Shown: piece after piece, positions 6,043 to 6,095 of the stretch | How the letters are laid out: every line of letters starts with the position of its first letter | How positions within the stretch are numbered: position 1 is the first letter of the stretch | Source: an uncultured Terriglobus sp. | GTDB taxonomy: Bacteria > Acidobacteriota > Terriglobia > Terriglobales > Acidobacteriaceae | Reading direction: 5' to 3' | Assembly (NCBI GenBank): GCA_937859825.1 | Contig: CALMAP010000193.1 | Span: forward strand, 7,254-13,348 | DNA: 6,095 nucleotides | Program-made: the position numbers and the translations under genes | The notes under the pieces: generated by a model | What the model was told of the DNA's origin: nothing | Databases searched by the model: none | The model's input: the letters and a program-made list of their open reading frames with translations, nothing else

Positions 6043-6095
6043 CTATGCAAGCTGAAACAGGCTCTCAAAATTGGCAGTGGTCGCCACAGCAATCT
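6043..6095 (-). CDS. Possible C-terminal end of an unidentified protein (edge fragment)
   Basis: Entering from the right edge, one minus-strand frame reads IAVATTANFESLFQLA and then TAG (complement of 6043-6045). A second frame also stays open, to a stop overlapping the region just before yajQ, and its residues look less protein-like. Sixteen codons are too few to recognise a family or to be sure a gene is present. If real, it ends 76 bases before yajQ; the intervening 5967-6042 shows nothing beyond the yajQ ribosome binding site. Confidence 0.25.
   Translation of the reverse strand, partial: IAVATTANFESLFQLA

Overview
The window looks like ordinary chromosomal DNA from a GC-moderate, soil-type bacterium. 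Protein style and gene content suggest an Acidobacteriota member of the Terriglobia type (Terriglobus, Granulicella or Edaphobacter-like). That assignment is an inference from recognition, not from a search. There are no insertion sequences, CRISPR arrays, tRNAs or rRNAs. About 93% of the window is coding.

Layout. On the minus strand at the left edge is a two-gene partner-switching module: an RsbW-type ATP-binding anti-sigma/serine kinase (146-592), followed downstream by the start of a STAS-domain anti-sigma antagonist (1-102, cut by the window edge). A 220-base divergent intergenic region (593-812) separates it from a plus-strand three-gene operon: a soluble PRC-barrel/MgtE_N/CBS protein (813-2081), a CgeB-like glycosyltransferase (2087-3160) and an 11-helix Nramp-superfamily transporter (3157-4413). 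The operon is tightly packed, with 5 bases between genes 1 and 2 and a 4-base overlap between genes 2 and 3. On the minus strand, converging on the operon with a 16-base gap, are a long-chain polyprenyl diphosphate synthase (4430-5425) and, upstream of it, yajQ (5466-5966). A few codons that may be the end of another minus-strand gene lie at the right edge.

How the genes may work together. The most interesting unit is the plus-strand operon. Its first gene has the cytosolic Mg2+-sensing half of MgtE (MgtE_N plus CBS pair) but no membrane pore. Its last gene is an Nramp-fold transporter whose canonical metal-site residues are changed: the helix-1 DPGN motif reads DAGG, and the helix-6 Met-Pro-His motif reads Thr-Pro-Trp. 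Such changes fit the Nramp-related magnesium transporters (NRMT) better than Mn/Fe-selective MntH. A reasonable hypothesis is a split Mg2+ uptake system in which an MgtE-like sensor regulates an unrelated transporter in trans. The intervening glycosyltransferase has no obvious role in this.

The other genes look routine: a stress or regulatory partner-switching pair, a quinone side-chain synthase, and a nucleotide/c-di-GMP-binding YajQ protein.
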